64,000 nt of DNA. It comes from Selenomonas sp. (GTDB lineage Bacteria > Bacillota > Negativicutes > Selenomonadales > Selenomonadaceae). The position numbers were made by a program, and so were the translations under genes. The notes under the pieces were generated by a model. That model saw only the letters and a program-made list of their open reading frames with translations, did no database searches and was not told the origin of the DNA. The DNA lies in NCBI GenBank assembly GCA_022482925.1, contig JAKVOG010000005.1:168635-232634 (forward strand), written 5' to 3'. This document shows positions 48,815-58,264 of the stretch, one piece after another (the stretch's first letter is position 1; each line of letters opens with the position of its first letter).

Positions 48815-50206
48815 ATGGACTTCATTGGCCGCAAAGATGAACTAAAAAAAATGGGCCAGATGTTTTCATCTGGCCGTCAGGAAATAACCTTAATCTATGG
48901 ACGCCGTCGAGTCGGCAAAAGCGAACTGATCAAACAGTTTCTGCTGCAGCATCCTGACGCAGGCATATATTATGAATGCAAACGCACCACGGAACTGAAT
49001 AACGTCGCCTCACTATCCCAGCTCATATCGGAAAAATATCATCTCCCACCACTGGCATTCAACAATCTGGAAGCCCTGCTGGACTTCCTTTTCCAACAAG
49101 CTGTCCGCGATAAATCCATTCTTGTCCTGGATGAATATCCTTACCTGCGTGAGACTGTCACCGGACTCGACAGCATCCTACAAACAATGATCGACAAATA
49201 TGCCCAGCAATCACAGATGAAACTTATCCTCTGTGGATCTTTCGTCGAAACCATGAAAGAACTGCTGCTCGCACATAATCCACTCTACGGACGTATCGAT
49301 CTCACCATCTACCTGCGTCCCATGGACTACTATGACTCTGCAGCATTCTATCCGTCATTCTCAGCTGAGGATAAAGTACGCCTTTACAGCATATTCGGCG
49401 GTATCCCCTATTACAATCGACTAATCGCTCCCGGTAAGACCGTCCAGGAAAACATCATCGACCTGCTCGCCTCGCCTGGCGCCCGTCTGGAAAACGAAGT
49501 CATGCTCTATCTCCATAGCGAGCTTTCCAGACTGGTAAATGCCAACGAGGTATTCGATGCCCTCGCGAAAGGATTCTCAAAATTCAGTGATATCCTAGCA
49601 CAATCCCATGTCTCCAGCAGTGCAGCACTCGCAGACATCCTGAAAAAGCTGATCCTAATGGAAATGGTCATCAAAGTTGCCCCGATCAATGAACAAGGCA
49701 ATAAAAAGCGTACTGGTTACTTCATCAACGATAATCTGTCCTGCTTCTATTATCGTTATCTGTTCCGCTATGCATCCCAGCTGCGCATCATGGACCCACA
49801 CCACTTCTACAATCGTTATATTGCTCAGGATTTCGAGCAGAATTATGTTCCCCATCAATTTGAAACCATCTGTCGTGAGTATCTGATCCGACAGAATCTA
49901 CAAGGAAAACTGTCACTGCCCTTTGATTCCATCGGTAAATATTACTATGATCTTCCCAAAGAGCATCGAAATGGTGAATTCGACATCGTCACCCATGACG
50001 AGCGTGGCTACATCTTCTATGAAGCGAAGTTCCGTAAAGATCCCATCACCGAACAGATGATGATCCACGAAATCGAACAAGTAAACGCCACCGGACTGTA
50101 CTGCTACCGCTACGGATTCTTCTCCCGATCAGGCTATGAATCCAGCCCGCGTCCAGACATTATCCCCTACGATCTGCATGACTTGTACGAAATACTTCCT
50201 GATTAA
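48815..50206 (+). CDS. Archaeal-type ATPase with DUF234 nuclease-like C-terminus, copy 1
   Basis: 463 residues. The N-terminal ATPase (PF01637 type) opens MDFIGRKDELKKMGQMF, with Walker A IYGRRRVGKSELIKQF, Walker B ILVLDEYPYLRE and a sensor-like LILCGSFVETMKE. A winged-helix region follows, and the C-terminal DUF234 domain carries FDIVTHDERGYIFYEAKFRK, in which D...EAK fits a PD-(D/E)XK nuclease core. The start is the ATG in CATATGGACTTC; the nearest AAGGA is about 12 bases upstream. Divergent from the orphan jetD and the ATPase relic. Nearly identical to the gene at 58364-59752, with about a dozen amino-acid changes clustered near the C-terminus. Function unknown; membership in a defence or mobile module is inferred. 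Confidence 0.85.
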   Translation: MDFIGRKDELKKMGQMFSSGRQEITLIYGRRRVGKSELIKQFLLQHPDAGIYYECKRTTELNNVASLSQLISEKYHLPPLAFNNLEALLDFLFQQAVRDKSILVLDEYPYLRETVTGLDSILQTMIDKYAQQSQMKLILCGSFVETMKELLLAHNPLYGRIDLTIYLRPMDYYDSAAFYPSFSAEDKVRLYSIFGGIPYYNRLIAPGKTVQENIIDLLASPGARLENEVMLYLHSELSRLVNANEVFDALAKGFSKFSDILAQSHVSSSAALADILKKLILMEMVIKVAPINEQGNKKRTGYFINDNLSCFYYRYLFRYASQLRIMDPHHFYNRYIAQDFEQNYVPHQFETICREYLIRQNLQGKLSLPFDSIGKYYYDLPKEHRNGEFDIVTHDERGYIFYEAKFRKDPITEQMMIHEIEQVNATGLYCYRYGFFSRSGYESSPRPDIIPYDLHDLYEILPD

Positions 50207-50220
50207 ACTCACCAACACAA

Positions 50221-50275
50221 ACATCCCCGACCATCCAGCGATCTGAAGCTGGGTTGTCGGGGATGTTCTTTATTG
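50221..50275. terminator. Shared terminator between ATPase copy 1 and the large flagellin
   Basis: ACATCCCCGAC (50221-50231) pairs with GTCGGGGATGT (50256-50266); the plus-strand tail is TCTTTATT. It lies between converging stops at 50206 and 50270. A closely related hairpin follows ATPase copy 2. Confidence 0.75.
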
Positions 50276-53101
50276 TAATAACTTCAACACGCCGGAACTA
50301 TTCTGATTGGCAATTGCCAGCATCGACTGTGCCGATTGCGACAGGATATTTGCCTTCGTATAGTCCGTCATCTCTTTAGCCATATCCGCATCACGGATTT
50401 TACTTTCTGTTGCTGTTATATTTTCATTCTGTGTGACGATATTTGCTCTGGCTATATCCATCCGGGTAATCTGCGCACCAATCAGCGTATTCGCATCCGT
50501 AAGATATTCCAAGCCCTGATCCAGGATCCCCGCATCTGGCGGCTGCCCCAGCAGACTCTCTCTCGACGCCTTGGTCATGACATTATATTGTGTCTTCAAG
50601 ACATCTGAAGTCGATGACGGGATAAACTGGAAAATCTGATCCATACTGGTCTTGGGAATATCGATCTTGATGTTCTTGCTGCTTTTATCCGTATGATGAA
50701 TGTACAGACGCTCTACGTCTATATTCCGCGTTGTACGGACAACATTGTCCAGGATTCCATCTGCGATCTTGGGACCAGGGGCCTGATAATAATCGCCATA
50801 CAACGCTTCCAGATCCTGCGCCCTCTCATCATAGATCGTAACCGTGCTGCTGCCATCAGCCATTGCAATACGCAGGTTATGGTTGATCTTGTCCAGGCCT
50901 GCCTTTCCCTGTTCATATACTGCCTTAGCCAATGAAGCCGCATCGGTAACCTTGGACACATCAATGATAATGGATTTGATATCATTGATGCCTACACCGC
51001 TGACCGGTTTATTCTGCAAACTACCCATCCCATTGAGGAATTCAAAATTGAACCACTGATCCGTACAGGTCGCACAATAAACGCGAAACCCCTTGTAGTC
51101 CAGATAATCAGCCACACTGCCCGCTTCTGCAATCCCGGACTGGACCGCGCTGGTATTCATCCAGGTACCAAAATCCACATCATAATGTCGCAGAGACCCC
51201 TGCAGACCACTGATTTTCTCACTATTACCAGTAATCCCATCCAACGTCGAGGTAAACTTCAGCCCCGTTACGGTCGTCCCATCTGTATCATACACTTTCG
51301 CTGCATAGGACGACATCAGATTGGCAAACGCAGCAGCAATCGTCGTCCCACCGGCCACTGCCGTACGAATACTATTCAGGCTGATCGTCACCGAGCCGGA
51401 CACCTGCTGCTGATTATCGATATCCGTAGATTCACTGTCCACAAACTCGTAGTTCACCCCGGTCGACAGATGAATGGATTTGCTGGTCAAATCCTTGATA
51501 AATGCTTCAGCAGTAGTTGAATCCGCCGTATTATAGGCTGAGAGATCTATCGTATAGGTTGCATGCTGTCCGTCTGTTCCATTGACAACATCCGTCTGTG
51601 CAGGCATCCCCAGCGCCGTAATGGCCGTATAAGTCACCGCCGGTGTCGTTACCGCATCATGATGGACAGTCTTCGTTGTTGTCCCAGTCTGTTGCTGATG
51701 TGCAGGAATCCCATCCGTCACACTGATACTGTTGCCCGATGCCCCTGCACTGGATGCTGTTACCGTAAGCTGCCCACCAGAATAAGTCATCGCTACTGCA
51801 CTGGCCCCAGTCAGCGCACCACTATAGTTCTTGCCGATCTCATAGATTCCCGTGCTGCTATTGTATTGGAATCCACTGCCACTAACCAATTCATAGTAAG
51901 CACCACCAACCGTAAAGCCCGTATTAGCCGCGGCACCGGAAAGATTTACCGTATAGGAAGCTGTCGTTGCCGGATGATAGTCCGGATTTCCTACAACTCC
52001 TGCTGCATTTCCTCCCCCCGACAAATAAGAAGTACCGATCAAGCCAGTACCAGTTACTGCAGCGATAGTGGAATACACCGGCACCGACACCGTCTCATCA
52101 TAGGCAGGTGTCGTCGAAGCAGGTGTTGTCCCACCTGCCACTGTAAAATCACCGGTTGGATAGCGTGATGCCTTATAATACGAACCAGTTCCTACCGTCT
52201 TAAAGTTCAGCTTCTCCCCGTCCGCAGTCACTGTCACCCACGAATCCGACAATGTGCTCGCGATCTTGCTGGCAACTGCCGTCATTGTCGTACAGCCGCT
52301 GATATCGATTTTTTGCGCACTGCTTGCATAGTTCGTACTGGTATCCGTTGTCAAAACATATGGTTTCGAATACCAAGAGTCAAAAGTAAACCCTCGGTTA
52401 TTCAATGCCGACGGCACCGAGCCTCCCCCCAGTCCGACCTGTGAAAGATCGATAGTCCATGAAGCTGGCGTTGATGCCGTCGCACCAGAAAAATTTGCTC
52501 CTGCAGCCGTCAATCCCAAAGAGTCAATATCTACAGCTGTCGTTTTATACGGAGAAAAGACATCAAACGGTCCTGTCTTGTTATTCAATGTTGCATAGTT
52601 ATCCGGTATCAGGGCCATATCACTGCCCTCAACCTGAACCGGATGATCCAGGACCTCCCAGCTCTTCACCGTATCCTTCACATAGTTCCCATGCAAAACC
52701 AATTTCCCGTTATAGCTGGTCTCCACAGAGATATCGTTGATCTCATCGTATCGCTGATCAATGCCTTTCTGGATAATTGCCCGATCCGCATCCGTGTTAC
52801 TGTCATTATTGGCATCGATTACCTTGGCCTTGATCTCCTTGAGCAGTTCGATCTGCTGCTGCACACCACCCTCAGCAGTCCTCAACAGCGTCGCTCCGTT
52901 CTGTACATTCTGTTCATCCTGGTTTAAAGACCGAATCATGACCCGCATCTTCTCCGAAATCGCATATTCCGAAGCGCCATCCCCTGCGCCGATAATCTTC
53001 TGTCCCGTCGCAACCTTTTTCAGCTGCTTGTCCAGTGCCTTCTGGTTTTTATTGGTCTCCCCTAGTGCGAGCATCGCCGATGTGTTATTCATAATACGCA
53101 T
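50270..53101 (-). CDS. Giant flagellin (943 residues)
   Basis: The N-terminal D0/D1 part has KVATGQKIIGAGDGASEYAI and LRTAEGGVQQQIELLKEIKA. The C-terminal part has LIGAQITRMDIARANIVTQ and ADMAKEMTDYTKANILSQSA, ending in ANQNSSGVLKLLQ. The ~650-residue central region is Thr/Ser/Gly-rich and beta-like, with several repeats of the kind ATYTIDLSAY and SYTVNLSGAA, and a YCATCTDQWFNFEF stretch with a CxxC. No HExxH protease motif was seen. The start at 53101 (MRIMNNTSAML) is 8 bases after GGGGAGG; upstream ATGs at 53107 and 53125 are too close to or before the site. It has its own sigma70-like promoter rather than a sigma28 one. About twice the size of common flagellins; it lies inside the cassette between the two direct repeats, next to GDP-fucose genes. 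Confidence 0.92.
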   Translation of the reverse strand: MRIMNNTSAMLALGETNKNQKALDKQLKKVATGQKIIGAGDGASEYAISEKMRVMIRSLNQDEQNVQNGATLLRTAEGGVQQQIELLKEIKAKVIDANNDSNTDADRAIIQKGIDQRYDEINDISVETSYNGKLVLHGNYVKDTVKSWEVLDHPVQVEGSDMALIPDNYATLNNKTGPFDVFSPYKTTAVDIDSLGLTAAGANFSGATASTPASWTIDLSQVGLGGGSVPSALNNRGFTFDSWYSKPYVLTTDTSTNYASSAQKIDISGCTTMTAVASKIASTLSDSWVTVTADGEKLNFKTVGTGSYYKASRYPTGDFTVAGGTTPASTTPAYDETVSVPVYSTIAAVTGTGLIGTSYLSGGGNAAGVVGNPDYHPATTASYTVNLSGAAANTGFTVGGAYYELVSGSGFQYNSSTGIYEIGKNYSGALTGASAVAMTYSGGQLTVTASSAGASGNSISVTDGIPAHQQQTGTTTKTVHHDAVTTPAVTYTAITALGMPAQTDVVNGTDGQHATYTIDLSAYNTADSTTAEAFIKDLTSKSIHLSTGVNYEFVDSESTDIDNQQQVSGSVTISLNSIRTAVAGGTTIAAAFANLMSSYAAKVYDTDGTTVTGLKFTSTLDGITGNSEKISGLQGSLRHYDVDFGTWMNTSAVQSGIAEAGSVADYLDYKGFRVYCATCTDQWFNFEFLNGMGSLQNKPVSGVGINDIKSIIIDVSKVTDAASLAKAVYEQGKAGLDKINHNLRIAMADGSSTVTIYDERAQDLEALYGDYYQAPGPKIADGILDNVVRTTRNIDVERLYIHHTDKSSKNIKIDIPKTSMDQIFQFIPSSTSDVLKTQYNVMTKASRESLLGQPPDAGILDQGLEYLTDANTLIGAQITRMDIARANIVTQNENITATESKIRDADMAKEMTDYTKANILSQSAQSMLAIANQNSSGVLKLLQ

Positions 53102-53157
53102 GTCCATCGCCTCCCCGCCATTCATCCCTTATTATTACGCTACAATAGTCCTATTTA

Positions 53158-53186
53158 ATTATAACGCAAAATAAAAGACAGCACAA
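53158..53186 (-). promoter_or_regulatory. Sigma70-type promoter of the giant flagellin
   Basis: TTGTGC (53186-53181), 17 bases, TATAAT (53163-53158) on the minus strand, about 57 bases before the start codon. No sigma28-like element comparable to that of the first flagellin was found. Confidence 0.6.
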
Positions 53187-53227
53187 TGTGATATCCCTGC
53201 CTGAAGTACATCCCCTTTACCATACAA

Positions 53228-53434
53228 TCATCTTGCCTGACAATGATTCAACGCCTGCCCAGCTTTTTCTGAAGCCGTCTCAATCACCTTATTCCTATCA
53301 CAACAGCGATACATCGCCAGCCGACTGCCATGAATCAGGTTCTCCTCTTGAGACACCAATTCTTCATATTGGGCATATAGTCCCTGTTTACGCTCGTCAT
53401 TGGCCGGATAATAAGTATCTGATAATGTGGGCAT
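53228..53434 (-). CDS. Short hypothetical open frame upstream of the giant flagellin
   Basis: 68 codons encoding a helical, charged peptide (RKQGLYAQYEELVSQEENLI). No convincing ribosome-binding site and no recognised family. It occupies most of a 390-bp gap between manC and the flagellin; it may be a small chaperone-like gene or chance coding. Nothing else was seen in this gap apart from the flagellin promoter. Confidence 0.3.
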   Translation of the reverse strand: MPTLSDTYYPANDERKQGLYAQYEELVSQEENLIHGSRLAMYRCCDRNKVIETASEKAGQALNHCQAR

Positions 53435-53495
53435 CCATTACAACATAGATTATCCCTTTCATTTGGTAGCCTTCATTTTGGTACGATAAATTATA

Positions 53496-54800
53496 TTACC
53501 ATTTCTTTTTATCTTCTTTGCTTATATCCTTCCCCATCTGCACTTCAATCACGCGCATATCGGTCACGGCTTTCAGCATATGTTTGGAACCTTGCGGCAG
53601 TTTGATGGTCGAGCCAGCCTGCACCGGTGTGCAAACGCCTTCGACCGTGCTGATTCCCTCACCGCTGACGACATTCCATACTTCCTGCCGATGGGCATGG
53701 CTATGATAGTTCATGGCATGACCTGCATTCAGTGTCACCTTTACCGTGATACTCTCGTCTTCCACATCGATGATCTGGAACTTTCCCCAGGATTTCTCAG
53801 CCACCATCGTTTGGTGATCAAATGCCTCAACATAGGGCTTGATATAGCTGGACTCCTTCTTATCGGAAACCAGTATTCCCTCCGGGCTGGCAACAACGAC
53901 CATGTCCTTTGCGCCCATGCACAGCAGCGGGATATCCAGCTCATTGATCGCATGCACATTCTGGCAGGACTTATTCATGGCGACTTCGCCTATACCCGGT
54001 TCCCGCATCACTTCCGTAAGGGTGTTCCAGGTTCCAAGATCCTTCCACTCACCGGCATAGCGCAAAACACCGATATCTTTTTCCTGCTCTACGACCGCAT
54101 AATCGAAACTGATCTTCTGCAGATCCGCATAATTGCGATACAGCGTCTCATGATCCTGATACCCCAGCAATTGCTGAGCCCGCTGCAGGACATAGCCCAG
54201 CCGGAACGCAAAGACACCGCTATTCCACAAAGCGCCCCCGGCGATATAGTCGGCGGCGGTCGCCTCGTCAGGCTTTTCCCGGAAAGCACTCACCTTGCTG
54301 ATGTCCATTTTATCGTCTGGCATGATATAACCATACTTCGCACTGGGATACGTTGGCTCTATCCCCATCAGCATCAGGTTGGCACTGCCAGCCTGTGACA
54401 ATTCCGTCAAACGACGGACCTGGGCAAAATATTCCGCATCCACATACGGATCCACCGGACAAATAGCCACAGTCTCCTGCACACCGATATGCTTGACGTC
54501 CTTCAGATAAGCACAGGCCAAAGCAATCGCCGGGAACGTGTCCCGGCGGCACGGCTCTACCGATAGATCCAGATCATCCCCCAGCTGATTCCGCAAAGAC
54601 GATACCTGCGATTTTGACGTAGCCACCGTAATATCTGCCGTGGGCTCAACCGACAGAATCTGTTGATACACCCGCTGCACCATCGACTGATAACTTCCAT
54701 CAGCAGCCGGAAAAAGTTTCAGGAATTGCTTGGAGCGGATATCATTGGAAAGTGGCCAAAGCCGCTTGCCGGATCCACCCGAAAGTAACACAATATGCAT
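53496..54800 (-). CDS. manC: Mannose-1-phosphate guanylyltransferase (ManC type)
   Basis: Makes GDP-mannose from mannose-1-phosphate and GTP, the precursor used by gmd. The nucleotidyltransferase signature is LLSGGSGKRLWPLSNDIRSK followed by QF; product-binding stretches include FREKPDEATAADYIAGGALW and NSGVFAFRLGYV. The C-terminal cupin domain (MNYHSHAHRQEVWNVVSGEG) corresponds to the phosphomannose isomerase half of bifunctional enzymes. 434 residues, a little shorter than typical bifunctional forms. It starts one base after the fcl stop, so it is the third gene of a gmd-fcl-manC operon. Confidence 0.93.
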   Translation of the reverse strand: MHIVLLSGGSGKRLWPLSNDIRSKQFLKLFPAADGSYQSMVQRVYQQILSVEPTADITVATSKSQVSSLRNQLGDDLDLSVEPCRRDTFPAIALACAYLKDVKHIGVQETVAICPVDPYVDAEYFAQVRRLTELSQAGSANLMLMGIEPTYPSAKYGYIMPDDKMDISKVSAFREKPDEATAADYIAGGALWNSGVFAFRLGYVLQRAQQLLGYQDHETLYRNYADLQKISFDYAVVEQEKDIGVLRYAGEWKDLGTWNTLTEVMREPGIGEVAMNKSCQNVHAINELDIPLLCMGAKDMVVVASPEGILVSDKKESSYIKPYVEAFDHQTMVAEKSWGKFQIIDVEDESITVKVTLNAGHAMNYHSHAHRQEVWNVVSGEGISTVEGVCTPVQAGSTIKLPQGSKHMLKAVTDMRVIEVQMGKDISKEDKKKW

Positions 54801-54801
54801 C

Positions 54802-55746
54802 TTATCGCTCCGCCCGCATCGGATTCTTCAGGAAATCCTCATACGTCAAACGGATTCCCTGTTCCAGTTCCGTCGTGTAATGCCAACCCAGCCCCTCAGC
54901 TTTCGATACATCCAGCAGTTTCCGCGGGGTACCATTCGGCTTCGAGCTGTCCCACTCGATCCGGCCCGTATAACCGATCACCCTGGCCACCAGTTCTGTA
55001 AGCTCACGGATGGTGAGCTCCTTCCCGGTCCCGGCATTGACCGTCTCATTGCCGGTATAGCGATTCATCAGAAACACGCACAGGTTGGCCAGATCATCCA
55101 CGTACAGGAATTCGCGCAAAGGCGAGCCATCGCCCCAGCAGGTCACCGAATCAAGCCCCTGCTCCTTCGCCTCATGGAAACGGCGGATCAGCGCCGGCAG
55201 GACATGGCTGTGAGTCGGATGATAATTATCATTAGGCCCATAAAGATTCGTCGGCATCACCGAAATATACTCCGTCCCATACTGGCGGTTCAGGAATTCG
55301 CAGTACTTGAGCCCGGATATCTTGGCCAGGGCATATGCCTCATTCGTCTTTTCCAAAGCCGAGGTCAGCAGGCAGCTTTCCTTCATCGGCTGCGGAGCCA
55401 TGCGCGGATAGATGCAGGATGAGCCAAGGAATTCCAGCTTCTTGCAATCGTTCTGCCAGGCCGAATGGATGATATTCATTTCCAGGATCATGTTCTCGTA
55501 CATGAAATCAGCCAGGGCCTCGCTGTTCGCTACGATGCCGCCAACCTTCGCCGCTGCCACAAAGACATACTCCGGTTTCTCCTTCGCAAAGAACGCCTCG
55601 ACCTCTGTCTGTCGGCATAGATCCAGCTCATGATGCGTCCGCGTAAGGATATTCGTATACCCCTGCCGTTCGAGCTCCCGGACAATGGCTGAGCCAACCA
55701 TACCACGATGCCCTGCCACATAGATTTTTGCATTTTTTTCCATCAT
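54802..55746 (-). CDS. fcl: GDP-L-fucose synthase
   Basis: Epimerase-reductase converting GDP-4-keto-6-deoxymannose to GDP-L-fucose with NADPH. Nucleotide motif AGHRGMVGSAIVREL, then VFVAAAKVGGIVANS, EFLGSSCIYPRMAPQP, the SDR catalytic YALAKISGLKYCE (YxxxK), and GDGSPLREFLYVDDLA. About 314 residues. The start ATGATG at 55746 lies 7 bases after AGAGGCGG; the longer in-frame extension lies inside gmd and is ignored. Overlap with the gmd neighbourhood indicates one operon. Confidence 0.95.
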   Translation of the reverse strand: MMEKNAKIYVAGHRGMVGSAIVRELERQGYTNILTRTHHELDLCRQTEVEAFFAKEKPEYVFVAAAKVGGIVANSEALADFMYENMILEMNIIHSAWQNDCKKLEFLGSSCIYPRMAPQPMKESCLLTSALEKTNEAYALAKISGLKYCEFLNRQYGTEYISVMPTNLYGPNDNYHPTHSHVLPALIRRFHEAKEQGLDSVTCWGDGSPLREFLYVDDLANLCVFLMNRYTGNETVNAGTGKELTIRELTELVARVIGYTGRIEWDSSKPNGTPRKLLDVSKAEGLGWHYTTELEQGIRLTYEDFLKNPMRAER

Positions 55747-55760
55747 CAGTAATCCGCCTC

Positions 55761-56792
55761 TTATTTTCCGTATTTCTTGATATCTTCCCGAACCATCATT
55801 GCTACCAGTTCCCGGAACGGCACCTGCCGTTTCCATCCCAGCTCCGTCTCGGCTTTTGTCGGGTCGCCCCATAAAAGCTCAACCTCTGCCGGACGGAAAT
55901 AGCGGGGATTGACATCCACCAGCAGCTTGCCGGTCTTCCTGCAATAGCCTTTTTCGTCTACGCCCTTGCCCTTCCACTCGATCTCAACACCGGCTTCAGC
56001 AAAGGCCAGCTCCACAAACTCCCGCACGGTATGCGTCTCATTCGTTGCCAGCACATAGTCGCCCGGCTTGTCCTGCTGCAGGATACGCCACATGCCTTCC
56101 ACGTAGTCCCCGGCAAAGCCCCAGTCACGCTTGGCATCCATATTGCCCAGCGACAATTTCTCCTGCTTTCCAGCCAGGATCTTCGCCACAGCAATCGTAA
56201 TCTTGCGCGTGACAAAGGTCTCCCCACGGCGCGGCGACTCATGATTGAACAGGATGCCATTGCAGGCAAACATATCATAGGACTCCCGATAGTTTACCGT
56301 AATCCAATAGGAATACAGCTTCGCTGCCCCATACGGGGACTTCGGATAGAACGGCGTCTTCTCACTCTGCGGTGCCGTTCCCGGGATTCCGCCGAACAGC
56401 TCAGAAGTAGAGGCCTGATAGAACCTGCACTTAGTACCGCTCTGATAAATCGCATCCAGCAAGCGGATCGTGCCTACGCCAGTAGACTCAGCCGTGTACT
56501 CCGGGACCTCAAACGAGACCGCCACATGTGACTGCGCCCCCAGATTATAAACCTCATCCGGCTGGATCTTCACGATCAGGGAAGTCAGGTTACAGGAATC
56601 CGTCAAATCCCCATAATGCAGGAAAAACCGCCCCTTTAAGCTTGGATCATCATACAGATGGTCGATCCGCTCCGTACAGATCGTACTATGCCGCCGTATC
56701 AGACCATGTACCTCATACCCTTTAGCCAGCAGAAGCTCCGCCAGATAGGATCCATCCTGGCCGGTAATACCGGTAATCAATGCTTTTTTCAT
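55761..56792 (-). CDS. gmd: GDP-mannose 4,6-dehydratase
   Basis: First committed step from GDP-mannose to 6-deoxyhexoses. SDR nucleotide motif [17 protein letters not shown], then [36 protein letters not shown], the catalytic Thr/Glu region STSELFG and YxxxK in [12 protein letters not shown], and [20 protein letters not shown] at 56792 (MKKALITG) follows GGTGGAG. About 343 residues, intact. Together with fcl and manC it supplies GDP-fucose (or another 6-deoxyhexose), probably for flagellin or surface glycans. Confidence 0.96.
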   Translation of the reverse strand: MKKALITGITGQDGSYLAELLLAKGYEVHGLIRRHSTICTERIDHLYDDPSLKGRFFLHYGDLTDSCNLTSLIVKIQPDEVYNLGAQSHVAVSFEVPEYTAESTGVGTIRLLDAIYQSGTKCRFYQASTSELFGGIPGTAPQSEKTPFYPKSPYGAAKLYSYWITVNYRESYDMFACNGILFNHESPRRGETFVTRKITIAVAKILAGKQEKLSLGNMDAKRDWGFAGDYVEGMWRILQQDKPGDYVLATNETHTVREFVELAFAEAGVEIEWKGKGVDEKGYCRKTGKLLVDVNPRYFRPAEVELLWGDPTKAETELGWKRQVPFRELVAMMVREDIKKYGK

Positions 56793-56925
56793 ACTCCACT
56801 CTCCACCTGTTCTCATTGTTTCTATTTCTTCGCATACCAGTCATGCATTCAAATTTCACATCAAAAGTACCACTGATATCCATTTTATCGGACTCAATAG
56901 CCTCCGTCAACGAATAATCGGACCG

Positions 56926-58098
56926 TTATCCATCTATCCCCATATCCGCTATGGCTGCCTCTACATCCTTCAGTGAAATACGCTCCTGTTCCAGCCGGGC
57001 ATGACGCTCTCGCCCGATTGCCCAGGCCTGCTTCTCACGGACCGTCAGACGATCCGGTATCCGCTGGCAGTCTCCCTCATCCGTAACCACTGCCTCCGGA
57101 TAGCACGTCCAAAGCTCCGGCGTCATCAGCATCGATTTCACACCTGGCAGCTCCGCACGCAGCTGGCTCAGGATATCGAACCCATTGCTGTCAAGATCGC
57201 CCCAGTAGATCACCTCGATGTCTCGCAACCACACCGCCTTGCGTGCCAGCTCTACAACACCATAGCCCATCCCAAACAGAACCATGCTGCCCGCCATCAT
57301 CGGCAGCCGATACCCATTAACCTTATTTTCCGTGATGAATACCCGCCGCACTGGCAGTCGGCACTTTGCTGCCTCATCCACCGACAGGAAAAACTTCATC
57401 ACACCATACCAGCCCAGCTGCTCATCCAGCACCCGGACACCGACATTCGGAATCTCCACCTGACGCGTCTGCCATAGCTCGCGAAGCTCGGCCTCATTCG
57501 CCGCAAACCGCCCCGGGTTCAGCACATTCCACAGACTTCGCGTCAACAGCATATCCCGCTCCATGAACTTCGTATCTACGCCTTCCGCCTGGATCTCGCG
57601 CAGATACTGCCCCGGCTCAATACCAGCCAGGAACGCCTTTCCCAGCGCCAGGCAGCCCGGAAAAAAGCCACGTTCCTGGATACGCCGGGGATAATCGAGT
57701 AGCCAAGAGATCGCAGCCGGCAGTTCCTGCTGCATCTGCCGATGCATCAACAGGAACGCCTCAGCCCGCCTGGACTCGCCAAGCTCAGAAAACACAGACC
57801 GCGCATCCAGAAACACGAGCCGGACCGGAATCATCGTACGGACCCCCGGCATCACATCCCTGCGCGCCTCCTGGGCCGTACCATGCGTCCCCTTCCGCCA
57901 GAAATCTGCCCATTGCCGGAGCAACGTCAGATCGCCCTGCTCCGCAACCTGCTGACAATACTTATTCAAGAGGAACGACACCGGCTTCATCGCCTGCGCA
58001 TCAACCAGCCAACGGTAGAGACGTCCACTCCGTTCCAGCCCCAAAAGCTTTCGCCGCAGCTCCGCATACCCAGCCGCCTCCATCTTCTTCCCCGTCAT
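56926..58098 (-). CDS. Orphan type-I JetD-like protein (DUF3322-DUF2220), copy 2, intact
   Basis: 390 residues. N-terminal DUF3322 region (SGRLYRWLVDAQAMKPVSFL), C-terminal DUF2220/Toprim nuclease domain: catalytic Glu in RRVFITENKVNGYRLP, a glycine-rich GMGYGVVELARKA, the metal-binding DxD in VIYWGDLDSNGFDILSQLR, and a final REKQAWAIGRERHARLEQE. JetD cleaves DNA in type I Wadjet together with JetABC, but no type I jetA, jetB or jetC is next to it. The operon at 36816-44946 is type II and has its own JetD. ATG at 58098 follows GGGAGGAAG by 9 bases. Divergent from the DUF234 ATPase at 58364. The role without a condensin is unknown. Confidence 0.9.
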   Translation of the reverse strand: MTGKKMEAAGYAELRRKLLGLERSGRLYRWLVDAQAMKPVSFLLNKYCQQVAEQGDLTLLRQWADFWRKGTHGTAQEARRDVMPGVRTMIPVRLVFLDARSVFSELGESRRAEAFLLMHRQMQQELPAAISWLLDYPRRIQERGFFPGCLALGKAFLAGIEPGQYLREIQAEGVDTKFMERDMLLTRSLWNVLNPGRFAANEAELRELWQTRQVEIPNVGVRVLDEQLGWYGVMKFFLSVDEAAKCRLPVRRVFITENKVNGYRLPMMAGSMVLFGMGYGVVELARKAVWLRDIEVIYWGDLDSNGFDILSQLRAELPGVKSMLMTPELWTCYPEAVVTDEGDCQRIPDRLTVREKQAWAIGRERHARLEQERISLKDVEAAIADMGIDG

Positions 58099-58264
58099 CG
58101 CCAGTCACTTCCTCCCATAATACTCCAGCTAACATACCTGATCATATTATTAAATCCTTACGCAAATCCAAGCCTATCATACATTGTATCAGTACCAGCA
58201 GCAGTTGTCATATTTTTGCAGATATTTCCCCGCTCCTGCTCCTGGACATAGCTTATACAACAAT

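Larger units (their letters stand above)
46264..50275. repeat. Direct repeat copy 1: orphan-jetD / DUF234-ATPase module
   Basis: The jetD part (46264-47456) and the promoter-ATPase-terminator part (about 48620-50275) are repeated in the same orientation at 56926-59820. The ATPase genes are almost identical and the jetD genes are somewhat more diverged. Copy 1 has an extra segment of about 1.1 kb (47460-48610) carrying an ATPase relic that copy 2 lacks. Confidence 0.9.

Noticed and set aside
48815..50206. Duplicated DUF234 ATPase genes as transposase genes of an insertion sequence
   Set aside because: No terminal inverted repeats or target duplications frame the copies, and the protein has ATPase and nuclease-like features without a DDE or HUH pattern.
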